The position numbers and the translations under genes are program-made. DNA of 64,000 nucleotides from Leptospira sp. WS58.C1. Its GTDB lineage: Bacteria; Spirochaetota; Leptospiria; Leptospirales; Leptospiraceae. Within the stretch, counting starts at the first letter, position 1. Each line of letters opens with the position of its first letter. This document shows, piece by piece, positions 16,150 to 25,503 of this stretch. Location of the stretch: NCBI RefSeq assembly GCF_040833995.1, contig NZ_CP162137.1, positions 2,342,501-2,406,500 of the forward strand, in the 5' to 3' direction. The notes beneath the pieces are model-generated. The model did not search any database and was not told where the DNA came from. It was given only the letters and a program-made list of their open reading frames with translations.

Positions 16150-18414
16150 TTAAGAAGAAGTCTCTTCTTTTTTTCTGAAAATAAATTCTTTCCTAATCTC
16201 GGAAATTTTGGAAACTCCTACCGTGTTCATTGCCTGTGCCAAACCTTCGGTATATTGGCCCACTAAAAAACGGACTCCAGCCACACCCCCGCCCACCGCG
16301 GAAATCGCCATAGGTCTCCCGATGAGAACATTGTTCGCACCTAATGCGTGCATTTTGAAAACGTCGGCGCCGCTTCTAACACCGCCGTCCACTGAGATCG
16401 GAAAATCAGCACCTAAGGCCTCTCGGATCTTAGGGAGAACTCTCGCAGTCCCTGGCATATCGTCCAATACTCTGCCCCCATGATTGGAAACAACGATCGC
16501 ATCCGCACCAGCTTCTCTTGCAAGGATCGCATCTTCGGGACTCATCACACCTTTTAGGATAAAAGGAAGTTTTGTATAAGAACGTATTTTAGAAAGAGCG
16601 TCCACTCCTCTTGTGATCGAAGGGATCTTTTTCTGGACCAGAGTTTTGAAATTCACTGCATCTATGTCCATTCCTAGAGCAAGAACACCTTGCGCTTCCG
16701 CTTCTTGGAATCTTTCTTTGATGAGCCCTTCGTCTTCTCGCGGTTTACAAATAAGTACACCTTTTCCATCCACCTTTTTAAGAGCTTCCAGAATGATCAG
16801 ATATTTTTCCGGGCTTGCGCCATCGCCTAACCATGCTAAGCTGCCGGAAGCCAAACATCCTTCTAACAAAACCGCGGCGAGAGTATACTCATCCATGGCT
16901 CCGCTCATATTCGTGATCGCACCTGTCATTGGGGCGCACATAAAAGATGTGGATAATTTCTGTCCAAAAAAGTGACTTTCGGTGCTTGCCTGCACATTGT
17001 CTCTGATATATCTGGGTAGGATCGAATATTCTTCCAAGGCCTTGGTATTGTCCTGAAAGCTAAGCATTCTTCCGACTCCGCCCATTCCGGGAACACCGGA
17101 AGCACAATCCGTCCCATCACATACCTTACAGACCCAGCAAATCTCTTTTCCAAAACGAGCTCGCGCGTTAGCCGCGATTTCTTTTTCGGAGATGGAGTAT
17201 AATTCGTCCGAGGTAAATTTAACGGTTTCCAATACTTTGGAGAATATACTTTCAGCCTGACTTAAATTCTCCGCGGAGATGATCACATGTCCTGTTTTTT
17301 CAATATTATTCGTGGGTTCCGGGATAATGTCTCCCACCTTATGTAAAAGAAAGATATCGGTAACTCCTTCTATCTTTTTGGCCTCTTCCAATCCATCGAT
17401 GGAAAGAAGTTTTCCCTTAGGCGCGAGTAACGCTCTTTCGATAGATACTCTATGAAATAACGGTTCTAAATTATCAGGCTCTTCCCCCAGAGCGATAAGT
17501 ATAGCGGCTCGATTCAAATTGATCCCGCTGGATAATGGGAAAGTCAAAGCGGACATGAACCCGCCCGAAAGTCTTGCGGCAATCTCTCCTACTTTTACTC
17601 CTGTAGGAGTCACTTTGATATCGCCCTTTCCTGCACCTCTTCTGATCCCAAGCGCCTGCATTCCTCGAAACATCACATCTTCTATTTCTTTTTGGATCTC
17701 TGGCGAAAGAGCGGAAGGCATATTATGGCCCATCTCTATAAAATAAGGTTCTCTTTCTATGATACGGTCCGCAAGACCTGTGATCATAAATTTGCCGTCC
17801 CACGCGAGCGCATCCACGGAAACTTCGGGACCGGGCATATATTCTTCTAAGATCATCTCACCGGTAGGAGAATATTTTTTTGCGTGTTTGAATGCTGCCT
17901 GTAGCTCTTCTCTATTATTTACTTTTACAACCCCGCGAGCTCCCATATTGTCTGCAGGTTTCATTACCAACGGAAATTGTAGGAATTCCAACGCGTCGCG
18001 TGTATCTTGGATACTCCATACGGGAGCAAATCCCGGAATAGGAACCCCTGCCTTTTTCAGGCGCTCCCTCATCTTTACTTTATTGGAAGCCGCTTCCGCA
18101 TCCACGAATCGGATCCCAGGAAGATCCAGTGCATTGGCTACTGCAGCCACAGTCATACTGGCGTCTGTTCCTGCGGTGATTACTCCGTCTATCTTAGTAG
18201 TTGCGGATAATTTTTTAGCCTCTCTTACCATTCCTTCTATGTCTTTCGTGGACATGATAAGAGGAAGATCGCAAATTTTCAGACCCGGCGCCTCCGGATT
18301 CATATCCGCTACCACCGTTCTGAGAAGCATCGTTTTTGCCGTTTGGATGATCGGAACCTGTAAAAGTCCTCCGCCTATGATTAGGATCGTCTTACCTGCG
18401 ATTTTTTTACTCAC
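16150..18414 (-). CDS. ATP-grasp / FMN-dependent alpha-hydroxy-acid oxidase fusion protein
   Basis: A 754-residue two-enzyme fusion. Residues 1-395 form an ATP-grasp ligase: Rossmann start TILIIGGGLLQVP, FPLVMKPADNMGARGV (146-162), ILEEYMPGPEVSVD and VGEIAARLSGG. Residues 426-437 carry CWVCKVCDGTDC, then the FMN barrel with Lys621 (FILKGV), SNHGGRVLD (643-651, catalytic His645) and ISVDGGVRSGADVFK. The C-terminal half resembles clostridial lactate-oxidase-like proteins that also carry the Cys cluster. It overlaps mnmA by 4 bases. The combined reaction is unknown; a ligation coupled to oxidation of a 2-hydroxy acid is only a suggestion. Confidence 0.88.
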   Translation of the reverse strand: MSKKIAGKTILIIGGGLLQVPIIQTAKTMLLRTVVADMNPEAPGLKICDLPLIMSTKDIEGMVREAKKLSATTKIDGVITAGTDASMTVAAVANALDLPGIRFVDAEAASNKVKMRERLKKAGVPIPGFAPVWSIQDTRDALEFLQFPLVMKPADNMGARGVVKVNNREELQAAFKHAKKYSPTGEMILEEYMPGPEVSVDALAWDGKFMITGLADRIIEREPYFIEMGHNMPSALSPEIQKEIEDVMFRGMQALGIRRGAGKGDIKVTPTGVKVGEIAARLSGGFMSALTFPLSSGINLNRAAILIALGEEPDNLEPLFHRVSIERALLAPKGKLLSIDGLEEAKKIEGVTDIFLLHKVGDIIPEPTNNIEKTGHVIISAENLSQAESIFSKVLETVKFTSDELYSISEKEIAANARARFGKEICWVCKVCDGTDCASGVPGMGGVGRMLSFQDNTKALEEYSILPRYIRDNVQASTESHFFGQKLSTSFMCAPMTGAITNMSGAMDEYTLAAVLLEGCLASGSLAWLGDGASPEKYLIILEALKKVDGKGVLICKPREDEGLIKERFQEAEAQGVLALGMDIDAVNFKTLVQKKIPSITRGVDALSKIRSYTKLPFILKGVMSPEDAILAREAGADAIVVSNHGGRVLDDMPGTARVLPKIREALGADFPISVDGGVRSGADVFKMHALGANNVLIGRPMAISAVGGGVAGVRFLVGQYTEGLAQAMNTVGVSKISEIRKEFIFRKKEETSS

Positions 18415-19565
18415 GGAAGAACGCTTACTCCTAGTTCCGAATTTTGGAATGTGCTAAGATCGGATTTTTCGTAAGTGGTCACACTTCCTTTTTGGATGAT
18501 CCCACCTGCAAGTAAATAGTCGCTATCCTTCGGATAGAAGACTGCGGATTGGCCGGGAGCTACACCCTTTACTTCTTCCAAAGGAAATACTTGTATAAAG
18601 TTTTCGTTACGTACTACTTTTGCTTTGATCGGACGGGAACGATATCTGACTTGGACCCTACATTCGGAACTTTCCGTTTCTAAAACGGGAGCCCAAGCTT
18701 GCAGGTTCAGATCTTCTACGATAAAGGATTCCACAAAGGTTTGTTTTTCCTCCGCCAAAACGACCGTCCCGTCATCTTGGATAGAGATCACATATAAAGG
18801 TGCCTTCCAAGCGATACCTAAACCTTTTCTTTGTCCTATCGTGAAGTTTTCTTTTCCGGAATGTTCTCCGACTACCTCGCCATTCTGTAATTTGAATACG
18901 CCGGGAGTGAAGTTAATATTCTTCTTAGCCAAAAACTTTCTGTAATCGTTTTCAGGAATAAAACAGATCTCTTGTGACTCCGCTTTTTCTGCTACCGGAA
19001 GCCCCATCTTACGCGCGATCTCACGAACTTCTGGTTTAGTCATTCCACCCAAAGGAAAAACGGTATTTTTCAGATTCTCTTGGGACAAGCCGTATAGATA
19101 ATACGCTTGGTTCTTATTCATATCCTGCGCATTGGAGACGGCATATCTGCCGTCCACCTCGACGATATTTGCATAATGTCCGGTAGCTATTTTATCAATT
19201 CCTAATGCTTTCGCTTTTTCGAATAAAGCGCCGAACTTCACGAAAGTATTACATTCCACACAAGGGTTCGGAGTCTTTCCATCCTTGTAATCGTTTACGA
19301 ACCTATCTATGACCTTTTCTTGGAAAAGTTTCTCCATCTTGATCACATAAAAAGGGATATTTAAGGAGAGACCAACGTCTCTCGCGTCCCTGATATCTTC
19401 GGGAGAACAACAGGATTTTTTAGTGGTATCGCAGGCAGGTGCTTCATATTCCCATGTGCGCAGGTTGACGCCGATCACTTCGTAACCTTCTTCCATGAGG
19501 AGACCTGCGGTAACCGCACTGTCCACCCCTCCGCTCATCGCTACTATGATCTTACCCTTATTCAT
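18411..19565 (-). CDS. mnmA: tRNA-specific 2-thiouridylase MnmA
   Basis: MnmA adds sulfur to uridine 34 of tRNA-Lys, -Glu and -Gln. The 384-residue protein has the PP-loop AMSGGVDSAV at residues 9-18, the nucleophilic Cys in PNPCVECN (about 100), and the second catalytic Cys in SQEICFIPENDYR (about 200). A C-terminal beta-barrel domain follows. The last 20 residues or so, rich in Ser and Thr, extend beyond the usual end. The gene overlaps its neighbours on both sides by 8 and 4 bases. Confidence 0.95.
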   Translation of the reverse strand: MNKGKIIVAMSGGVDSAVTAGLLMEEGYEVIGVNLRTWEYEAPACDTTKKSCCSPEDIRDARDVGLSLNIPFYVIKMEKLFQEKVIDRFVNDYKDGKTPNPCVECNTFVKFGALFEKAKALGIDKIATGHYANIVEVDGRYAVSNAQDMNKNQAYYLYGLSQENLKNTVFPLGGMTKPEVREIARKMGLPVAEKAESQEICFIPENDYRKFLAKKNINFTPGVFKLQNGEVVGEHSGKENFTIGQRKGLGIAWKAPLYVISIQDDGTVVLAEEKQTFVESFIVEDLNLQAWAPVLETESSECRVQVRYRSRPIKAKVVRNENFIQVFPLEEVKGVAPGQSAVFYPKDSDYLLAGGIIQKGSVTTYEKSDLSTFQNSELGVSVLP

Positions 19566-20577
19566 TCCCTAAGACCGATTCCTTTCCTACTATACCAATA
19601 AGACTCCTTTTTGTGTCCAAAAGAATTCGATAGTTTTCCATCCAATTCCGACCTAATATCCCGACGATCCCTCTTCTATGGTCCGAATGCAAAGCATCCG
19701 GAGGAATCCCGCCAGGAAATACCTCGAGTTCAGGAGTGCAGAAACCGATCCCTTCAGAATCGTTTTTCACAAAAACAGGACAAAAAGGCCGAAGCGTTCT
19801 GATCTTTGCCGAAAGCCGGCCACCACCGAAGTTGAATACGGTCGCTTCTTTTCCTTCCACATATTCCGTTGGATGATCTGATTTGATCGTCTCCCAGTCT
19901 AGAACACTGTATTCGGCCCCGGTGTCCAAGATCCAAGATTCTTTTCGAGTTCCCGGCGGGCGAAGAAGTACTGCAGACGGTTGCCCTGACTTCAAAAACA
20001 TTGGAAATAGATTTTCTTCCAAAAAGCCGGGTGCAGGACTGGACGTAGAAGATCTCCATAGGGAAATTTTATCCGGTAGATCCAAAACAACTACCGAACC
20101 TAAGAATGCATTCATTCCTAGGATCCCATCCACTCTCAATTCTTTGGGAAACACATGTGAATAAAATTCCACAGACTCGAATGGGCGGATCCCTCCTATG
20201 AACAGATCATTTTTGATCGTTCTTCGTACCGACTGAACGGAACCGCCGGGAAAACTTGCACTCAAAACTTTTTTAGGAGAATTTTCCGGCACATGATCTT
20301 CGGAAAGAAAGGAAACGAATGCACCCGTATCGATCAGGAATCTAAGAGGTTCCCGATCTTTATCTAAAGCGAGATAAATTACGGGAAGATGATCCACTTC
20401 TTTTAAAGGAAGACGGATCCAGATCCCCCCTGCGTCTTTTTCATAGCGGATATAACCTGAGAATAAATTCCGAAAATCGAAACTAGTACATCCCGCTAAA
20501 GAAAAAAAGAATAACGTAAGAATCATTCGGGAAAGAATAGTTCTTTTTTTGAATGTACAATTCGGAAAAAAAAGCAT
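19558..20577 (-). CDS. Retropepsin-like aspartyl protease lipoprotein with two DTGA motifs
   Basis: The 339-residue product starts with a basic then hydrophobic segment ending SLAGC, a plausible lipobox. It contains two aspartyl protease motifs: FLIDTGAFVSFL (about residue 80) and WILDTGAEYSVLD (about residue 215), each followed by a strand region and GILG (DGILGMNAF; VGILGRNWM). Both halves of an active-site pair therefore sit in one chain, unlike dimeric retropepsins. It is probably periplasmic. The gene overlaps mnmA by 8 bases. The substrate is unknown. Confidence 0.8.
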   Translation of the reverse strand: MLFFPNCTFKKRTILSRMILTLFFFSLAGCTSFDFRNLFSGYIRYEKDAGGIWIRLPLKEVDHLPVIYLALDKDREPLRFLIDTGAFVSFLSEDHVPENSPKKVLSASFPGGSVQSVRRTIKNDLFIGGIRPFESVEFYSHVFPKELRVDGILGMNAFLGSVVVLDLPDKISLWRSSTSSPAPGFLEENLFPMFLKSGQPSAVLLRPPGTRKESWILDTGAEYSVLDWETIKSDHPTEYVEGKEATVFNFGGGRLSAKIRTLRPFCPVFVKNDSEGIGFCTPELEVFPGGIPPDALHSDHRRGIVGILGRNWMENYRILLDTKRSLIGIVGKESVLGNE

Positions 20578-20766
20578 CGTAAGTGTTCGAAAGCCCGATT
20601 AGGGTCTCAAATTTGCGGAAAAAATCGATCCTTTTTTATACGAGCTTGTCCAAACGTCCGGACTCGTGGAGCGTAGGGCTTAATAGCGATCGATTACCCA
20701 AGTATTGGAACGGACTTATTAAGTAGAAAATTTTAGAAAAGCGAACACCTAAAGTTCGTTTTAAGA

Positions 20767-20997
20767 TTACAATAGTTTTTTAATACAACGGGAATTTGGA
20801 CAACGTGTATAGTCGATCACACAATCCCGATACTCTATTCCTGTCTGAGTATCCTTTGCTTTATACTCTATAAAGCAGGAATACGGTGAAAAATCGAACT
20901 CTTCTCTTCCTAAAGCACGGTTACGGATACGTTTTCCGAGCTCCGCCTCTTCGATCTGGCTGATATAATAATGGTCCAGCTCAAGTTGTTTTTCCAT
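20767..20997 (-). CDS. Small hypothetical protein with Cys-containing C-terminus
   Basis: A 76-residue protein I do not recognise. It is cytoplasmic in character, starts MEKQLELDHYYISQ, and ends with CVIDYTRCPNSRCIKKLL, which has three Cys in 11 residues; a further Cys occurs in the middle (PYSCFIEYKA). Codon use resembles surrounding genes, and the frame has no overlapping stronger candidate. It stands alone between the aspartyl protease and the GGDEF gene. Confidence 0.6.
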   Translation of the reverse strand: MEKQLELDHYYISQIEEAELGKRIRNRALGREEFDFSPYSCFIEYKAKDTQTGIEYRDCVIDYTRCPNSRCIKKLL

Positions 20998-21063
20998 GTT
21001 AGAGGTTTCGGCCGAATTTTAGAATTCGATAAGCCGAAAAATCTTCACAAAAACGGGAAAAAA

Positions 21064-22128
21064 CTAGTTTTGGACCGGAACTTGGAAGGAAATTGTCCTG
21101 TTTTTACCGGAGTGTTTCGCCTCGTAAAGCGCCTTATCCGCCCTTTCTATAAGATCCTTATTGTTTCTATCACTTGCCCAAAACTCGGAAACCCCAATAG
21201 AAAGAGTGACTTGGAAATCCGGACCTCCGTTCGGATTCGGAATAGAAGTAGCCTCTACCGCCTTTCTCAAACGTTCTCCCATTTCAAATCCCCGCTTTAA
21301 GTCCGCTCCAGGCATGACCAAACAGAATTCCTCTCCACCGTATCTGGCGGCGATATCATGTTTGCCCGCACATTGGATCAGCCTTGCAGCGACCTCGATA
21401 AGTACCTGGTCCCCCGCTTGGTGCCCATGAGTATCATTGAACTTTTTAAAGTTGTCCACATCGGTGAATAGAAGAGCAAGATTCGTTCTTTTTTTACGGC
21501 AACGTTCCATCTCTTCTTTCAGTTTAGTCTGGAAGTAATGATGCACTTTCAAACCGGTCATCATATCAACGGTTGCAAGTTCGTAGAGTCTTGAGTTCTC
21601 CACTGCGATCCCAGCTAGAGTGGAAAGAGTGGTAAGGAAGTCTCTATCTTCTTCCATCCATTCTCCCATGGTGATCTTTTCACCCAAAAGAAGTAACCCG
21701 TTCACTTTCCCTTTTGCATTCAAAGGAATGATGAGGTCTCCGCCTATTCTTCTTAAAAATTCCAGTTCAGGACTTAAGCCCATGGACTCTTCGATCTGAT
21801 CGGGAGTCATTGCTTTCAGTTTGGTTTCTAAAAAAGTAACTAAAGGTGCATCTGTTTTAATCCGGAACCCTGCATCATCTTCCGCAAGGTCGAATCCTTT
21901 GAAACTAGGTTCCAATTCAAAATAATTAGAGTCAGCTTCCGGTGCTAAAAAGATAGCCGCGCTCAAAGTTTGCAATTGAGCTAAACAAATATTTAAAATA
22001 GCATCGATTAGATACTTATAATCTAGTGTGGAATTAAGAGCCTTACTGATCTCGAGAAGTTGTTTCTGATCATAGATCTTCTTCTCATAATATTCGATCA
22101 TCAATGGATCATTGTCTTTTCCGATCAA
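21064..22128 (-). CDS. GAF-GGDEF diguanylate cyclase
   Basis: The 354-residue protein has an N-terminal GAF sensor domain (about residues 25-180) and a GGDEF domain (about 185-350) that makes c-di-GMP from two GTP. The active-site motif is intact as RYGGEEF (GGEEF at 264-268), with FTDVDNFKKFND for metal and GTP binding. The position of the inhibitory RxxD site reads GKHD (255-258), so its Arg is missing and product inhibition may be lost. There are no membrane helices; the signal sensed by the GAF domain is unknown. Confidence 0.92.
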   Translation of the reverse strand: MIGKDNDPLMIEYYEKKIYDQKQLLEISKALNSTLDYKYLIDAILNICLAQLQTLSAAIFLAPEADSNYFELEPSFKGFDLAEDDAGFRIKTDAPLVTFLETKLKAMTPDQIEESMGLSPELEFLRRIGGDLIIPLNAKGKVNGLLLLGEKITMGEWMEEDRDFLTTLSTLAGIAVENSRLYELATVDMMTGLKVHHYFQTKLKEEMERCRKKRTNLALLFTDVDNFKKFNDTHGHQAGDQVLIEVAARLIQCAGKHDIAARYGGEEFCLVMPGADLKRGFEMGERLRKAVEATSIPNPNGGPDFQVTLSIGVSEFWASDRNNKDLIERADKALYEAKHSGKNRTISFQVPVQN

Positions 22129-22286
22129 CTGTGGAATCTCCCAATACTAAATTGAAAAGATAATTTATTTCGCTAATCCGTTTCTTCGCCTACGGACTTT
22201 GAACAATTTCCGTGAAGTCGATCCGCAAGAGGTAGTAGCATCAAAAAGCTTTCCTCGGGGAAATCAAACTCTTTTTGGTTTTTCAT

Positions 22287-22315
22287 TTGACTTTCAGCCT
22301 GGGGTACGGAAACAT
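22287..22315 (+). promoter_or_regulatory. Possible promoter of the initiator tRNA
   Basis: A near-consensus -35 TTGACT at 22287 is followed after 17 bases by AAACAT, a weak -10. The implied start is a few bases before the tRNA. The -10 match is poor, so this is tentative. Confidence 0.35.
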
Positions 22316-22327
22316 GGTTTTAGACGC

Positions 22328-22400
<73 letters not shown>

Positions 22401-22517
22401 GAGCGTTTTACATCAAACATTATCCTCAAAAGTAGACAAAGAGACGTTTAATTTCTACCTTTTCTACTCTTTCCTAATAAAAAAGAAACAAATCTCTTAT
22501 TTGCTAATCCTTTCTAT

Positions 22518-23297
22518 TTAGTTTCCTAACTCTTTAGAACGTTCTGTTGCTCTTTTCACTGCGGAGATCACAGCAAAAGGGAATTTATTCTTCTCCAACT
22601 CTTCCAAACCTGCGATCGTTGTTCCACCGGGAGAAGTTACTTTGTTTTTCAAAACTTCCGGATGAGTATCTGGGTCCTTTTCCAATTCTTTTGCCAGTAA
22701 TTCAGCACCACCTATCACGGTTTGTATGGAAAGTTCCAACGCTTGAGAATATGTCAAACCGGAGGCAACTCCACCTTCTGCCAAACTTTGGATAAACCTA
22801 AGTACGTAGGCAGGCCCTGAACCGGAAAGACCGGTTACCGCATCTAATAATTCTTCTTTGGAAAGTTCCAAACAATAAGAGATAGGAGAGAAGATCTCCC
22901 GCAGACTTTCGTATAATTCCTTGTCTCCATAGTAGCCCAAAGCTCCCTTTCCCACTAAAATAGGAAGGTTCGGCATAATACGGACCACTTTGGATCCGTT
23001 AGGAGCGGAAGAAGAAAGTATCCTAGTATCAATTCCCGCCGCTACGGAAAGAATCGCCTTCGGAGCTTCCAAGGATCTAAGAGTTTTAGAAACCTCCGCA
23101 GGCTTTACAGCTAAGATCAAAAGATCCGCTTTCTTTTGGAATTGGGACCAATCCGATTCCAGAACCATTCCTTGCGCTTTTTTTGGGTCTAGATAAGGAT
23201 CAAAACCTATTACATCTATCTTTCTAGATTGAAGGGAACGATAAATCGCTCCTCCCATATTTCCGCAACCTATGATACCGATCTTATTATATTTCAT
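22518..23297 (-). CDS. proC: Pyrroline-5-carboxylate reductase
   Basis: ProC reduces pyrroline-5-carboxylate to proline using NAD(P)H, the last step of proline synthesis. The 259-residue protein has the Rossmann loop IIGCGNMGGAIY at residues 8-19, AVKPAEV (around 67), MPNLP, and the C-terminal signature GLSGSGPAYVLRFIQSLAEGGV plus TSPGGTTIAGLEELE. Its ATG overlaps the end of the YggS gene by 4 bases, a linkage found widely. Confidence 0.95.
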   Translation of the reverse strand: MKYNKIGIIGCGNMGGAIYRSLQSRKIDVIGFDPYLDPKKAQGMVLESDWSQFQKKADLLILAVKPAEVSKTLRSLEAPKAILSVAAGIDTRILSSSAPNGSKVVRIMPNLPILVGKGALGYYGDKELYESLREIFSPISYCLELSKEELLDAVTGLSGSGPAYVLRFIQSLAEGGVASGLTYSQALELSIQTVIGGAELLAKELEKDPDTHPEVLKNKVTSPGGTTIAGLEELEKNKFPFAVISAVKRATERSKELGN

Positions 23298-23959
23298 GTT
23301 CTTTCTCCGAATATTGCGGTCCCAATTCTAAGATAATCGCTACCTTCTTCCAATGCAATTCTGTAATCACCGGACATTCCCATGGACAATTTTCCTTGTG
23401 GATAAAATTCTTTTCGGATCTTAGCCATCTCTTGGAATACCTTGCGGGTTTCTTCCGGATCTCCGGAGCTTGGGCCCATGGTCATAAATCCTTCTAATAT
23501 ACAGAATTCCGAACTGAGAGTTTCTTTTTTTTGAAGAAGGGCCAGGACTTCTTCTTTCGAAAATCCCGACTTTGTATCTTCCTTTGTTAGATTGACTTGT
23601 AGGAAATACCGTATCTTCCAGCGGTCCCCATCCATTCTTCTTTTCAATTCTTGTAAAATTTTTTGTGAACCTACTCCATGCACAAAAGAATATAATCCTG
23701 CGTACTTTCGAATATGAGAAGATTGAACGGGACCTATATGATGTAGTATAAAATCCTTTTCCGGTTTTCCCAAGTCCGAAAATTTTTCAATCCCCTCTTG
23801 GACCCTGTTTTCTCCGAAATGGATCACTCCTCCGGCGATCGCTTCTTGTACTTTTTCTTTGGGTTGGAATTTGGAAACTGCGATGAGTGTTGGAGTTCCT
23901 AATTGTTTTAGGGACTCCAGTTCTTGCATGATCGTTTTATAATTTTCTGAAACTCCCAC
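23294..23959 (-). CDS. YggS/PLPBP-family pyridoxal phosphate homeostasis protein
   Basis: This family of single-domain, fold-III PLP-binding proteins has no known enzymatic activity and helps control PLP levels and amino acid balance. The 221-residue product has the PLP Lys in LIAVSKFQP (about 30), HFGENRVQE, HHIGPVQS and LSMGMSGDYRIALEEGSDYLRIGTAIFG. It is coupled with proC, as in many bacteria. Confidence 0.93.
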   Translation of the reverse strand: MGVSENYKTIMQELESLKQLGTPTLIAVSKFQPKEKVQEAIAGGVIHFGENRVQEGIEKFSDLGKPEKDFILHHIGPVQSSHIRKYAGLYSFVHGVGSQKILQELKRRMDGDRWKIRYFLQVNLTKEDTKSGFSKEEVLALLQKKETLSSEFCILEGFMTMGPSSGDPEETRKVFQEMAKIRKEFYPQGKLSMGMSGDYRIALEEGSDYLRIGTAIFGERT

Positions 23960-23973
23960 GACTTTATAGGGAA

Positions 23974-24663
23974 CTATTCTGACTTGGATTTCTTTTTCAG
24001 ACCGGAAACTTCTTGTTCCAGGATCTCCACACGTTTGCGTAAAGACATCTTACTTTTTTTCTTGGGGGACCCGTTTTTCATTCCCAGTTTTTTTTCCAAA
24101 CGTCCTACTCTTTTTTCCAAAGAACTGATCTTAGCATTTACGGAAGAATGGGCCGTCCTTCTTTTCTTGTACTTTTTAGAATGACGTTTTTCTTTTTTCA
24201 GTTTAGGACCGTCGTCGTATTCTACTACACTTTCATCCCTTTGTTTTGTTCTATGGCGTTCCATTTCTTCTCTTCTAGGAAGATCGGAAGTTTCGGAAAC
24301 TTTTTCGGGCTTCTCTGAAGTTTTTGTAGAAACTGAGTCCTTCGTATCCTTCTTCTCCTTTCCTAAACCCGGAACCTCATAGTCTTTTGGCAACGGTTGG
24401 GAAGAAGGTTCGGTAACCGTATCCTTGGGTTTGGAAAAATCGGAGTCAAAGTTTTGGTTCGGAGAAGATAGATCTTTTCCGTCAGGTACTTCTTCGGGAG
24501 TGAGTATGGTACGTTCCGGTTGGGACTTCTCCTCTACTTGGACGTTTTTATCCTTGTACCAAGCGGCAATCCGCTCCCTCTCCACATATAAATAAAATGC
24601 AAGAGATCCAAGTAGCAGGATGAGTAATCCGCTCAATAGGACTTTGAGAATATCCCGGTTCAT
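23974..24663 (-). CDS. Membrane-anchored charged protein with C-terminal coiled coil
   Basis: A 229-residue protein I do not recognise. It has one N-terminal membrane helix (VLLSGLLILLLGSLAFYLYV), then about 130 residues of low-complexity Ser/Pro/Lys/Glu sequence, a basic stretch (KKEKRHSKKYKKRR) and a C-terminal leucine-zipper-like coiled coil (ISSLEKRVGRLEKKLG...RVEILEQEVSGLKKK). I start at the ATG at 24663; the frame is open to 24711. Topology suggests a short inner anchor and a long periplasmic or cytoplasmic tail. It lies 14 bases upstream of the YggS gene. Confidence 0.6.
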   Translation of the reverse strand: MNRDILKVLLSGLLILLLGSLAFYLYVERERIAAWYKDKNVQVEEKSQPERTILTPEEVPDGKDLSSPNQNFDSDFSKPKDTVTEPSSQPLPKDYEVPGLGKEKKDTKDSVSTKTSEKPEKVSETSDLPRREEMERHRTKQRDESVVEYDDGPKLKKEKRHSKKYKKRRTAHSSVNAKISSLEKRVGRLEKKLGMKNGSPKKKSKMSLRKRVEILEQEVSGLKKKSKSE

Positions 24664-24762
24664 AAAATACCTGATTGAATTATCGGCCCGGAAAACCCGA
24701 GAATTGGGCAAAAAACCCGGCTTCTTATTAGGAGATCCGTAAAATCTACCGAAAGATCTAGA

Positions 24763-25503
24763 GTGGCCCGGACCTTTCTATTCTGTTTTTGCCTAAGTTT
24801 TTGGATCCTTCCTAAAGCTACCTGGGCACCTCCAGTCAAACGGGACCAGGATGAGGCAAGTAGAGTCCTTCAATTAGAAAAAGTATTAATCGATTGGAAG
24901 CATTACAATCTTTTTCTAGTGGATTCATTCGAAGGAGAAAGACCTTGGGAAGTGTACCGAGGAGTATCCTTCTTAAATAGGATAGACTATGTTTCCCAAA
25001 TCCCCGACTCTCCCGCATTCTTGAAAGAAAGAGAATTGTACAAGGCTTCTCCAAAAGAAGAATACAGATCCATGATGGTCCAAACATTCTTCGAAAATCC
25101 AAAACATGAACATCTGGAGATCCGCCCTAAGGAGCCGATCCGTCTTCCGATCGGAATTCCAACCCGCGTGTTTTTCTGGGCTTATTCCAATAATTATAAC
25201 GTGGTTTTGGAGTTGGTATTCCATCAGAAAAAATCCAAAGAGATCGTTCTAGAACTGGGAGATCTGAAATTCGACGGCTGGAAAAGGATAGAGACCAAAA
25301 TTGCTGTGCCTGCAAAAAATATCAGACTGAACCAATCTCTTCGTTTTCCTTTAGAGTTGGTTTCCATCCGGATCAAGCCGAATCCTTTCCAACCCAAGGG
25401 TGAATTTTATTTTTACATGGACCGATTGGGGATACTCATAGACAGCAGAGAAGAATCGTATCCGGGAGCGGATATCAAAGACAATTGGGGTACTGCTCTG
25501 TAA
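24763..25503 (+). CDS. FlaA-like flagellar sheath protein homologue
   Basis: A 246-residue exported protein with signal peptide ending near WAPP (GTG start at 24763; no in-frame ATG upstream). The body matches the spirochaete FlaA family pattern: LPIGIPTRVFFWAYSNNYNVVLELVF, a G-D-L-K-F-D-GWKRIE block, IRLNQSLRFPLELVSIRIKPNP and EFYFYMDRLGILID. FlaA proteins sheath the periplasmic flagellar filament and help set its shape. Leptospira is known to have adjacent flaA1 and flaA2; here there is a single copy with no FlaA neighbour, so it may be an additional paralogue. It converges on the HAD gene with a 29-base overlap. Confidence 0.8.
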   Translation: MARTFLFCFCLSFWILPKATWAPPVKRDQDEASRVLQLEKVLIDWKHYNLFLVDSFEGERPWEVYRGVSFLNRIDYVSQIPDSPAFLKERELYKASPKEEYRSMMVQTFFENPKHEHLEIRPKEPIRLPIGIPTRVFFWAYSNNYNVVLELVFHQKKSKEIVLELGDLKFDGWKRIETKIAVPAKNIRLNQSLRFPLELVSIRIKPNPFQPKGEFYFYMDRLGILIDSREESYPGADIKDNWGTAL

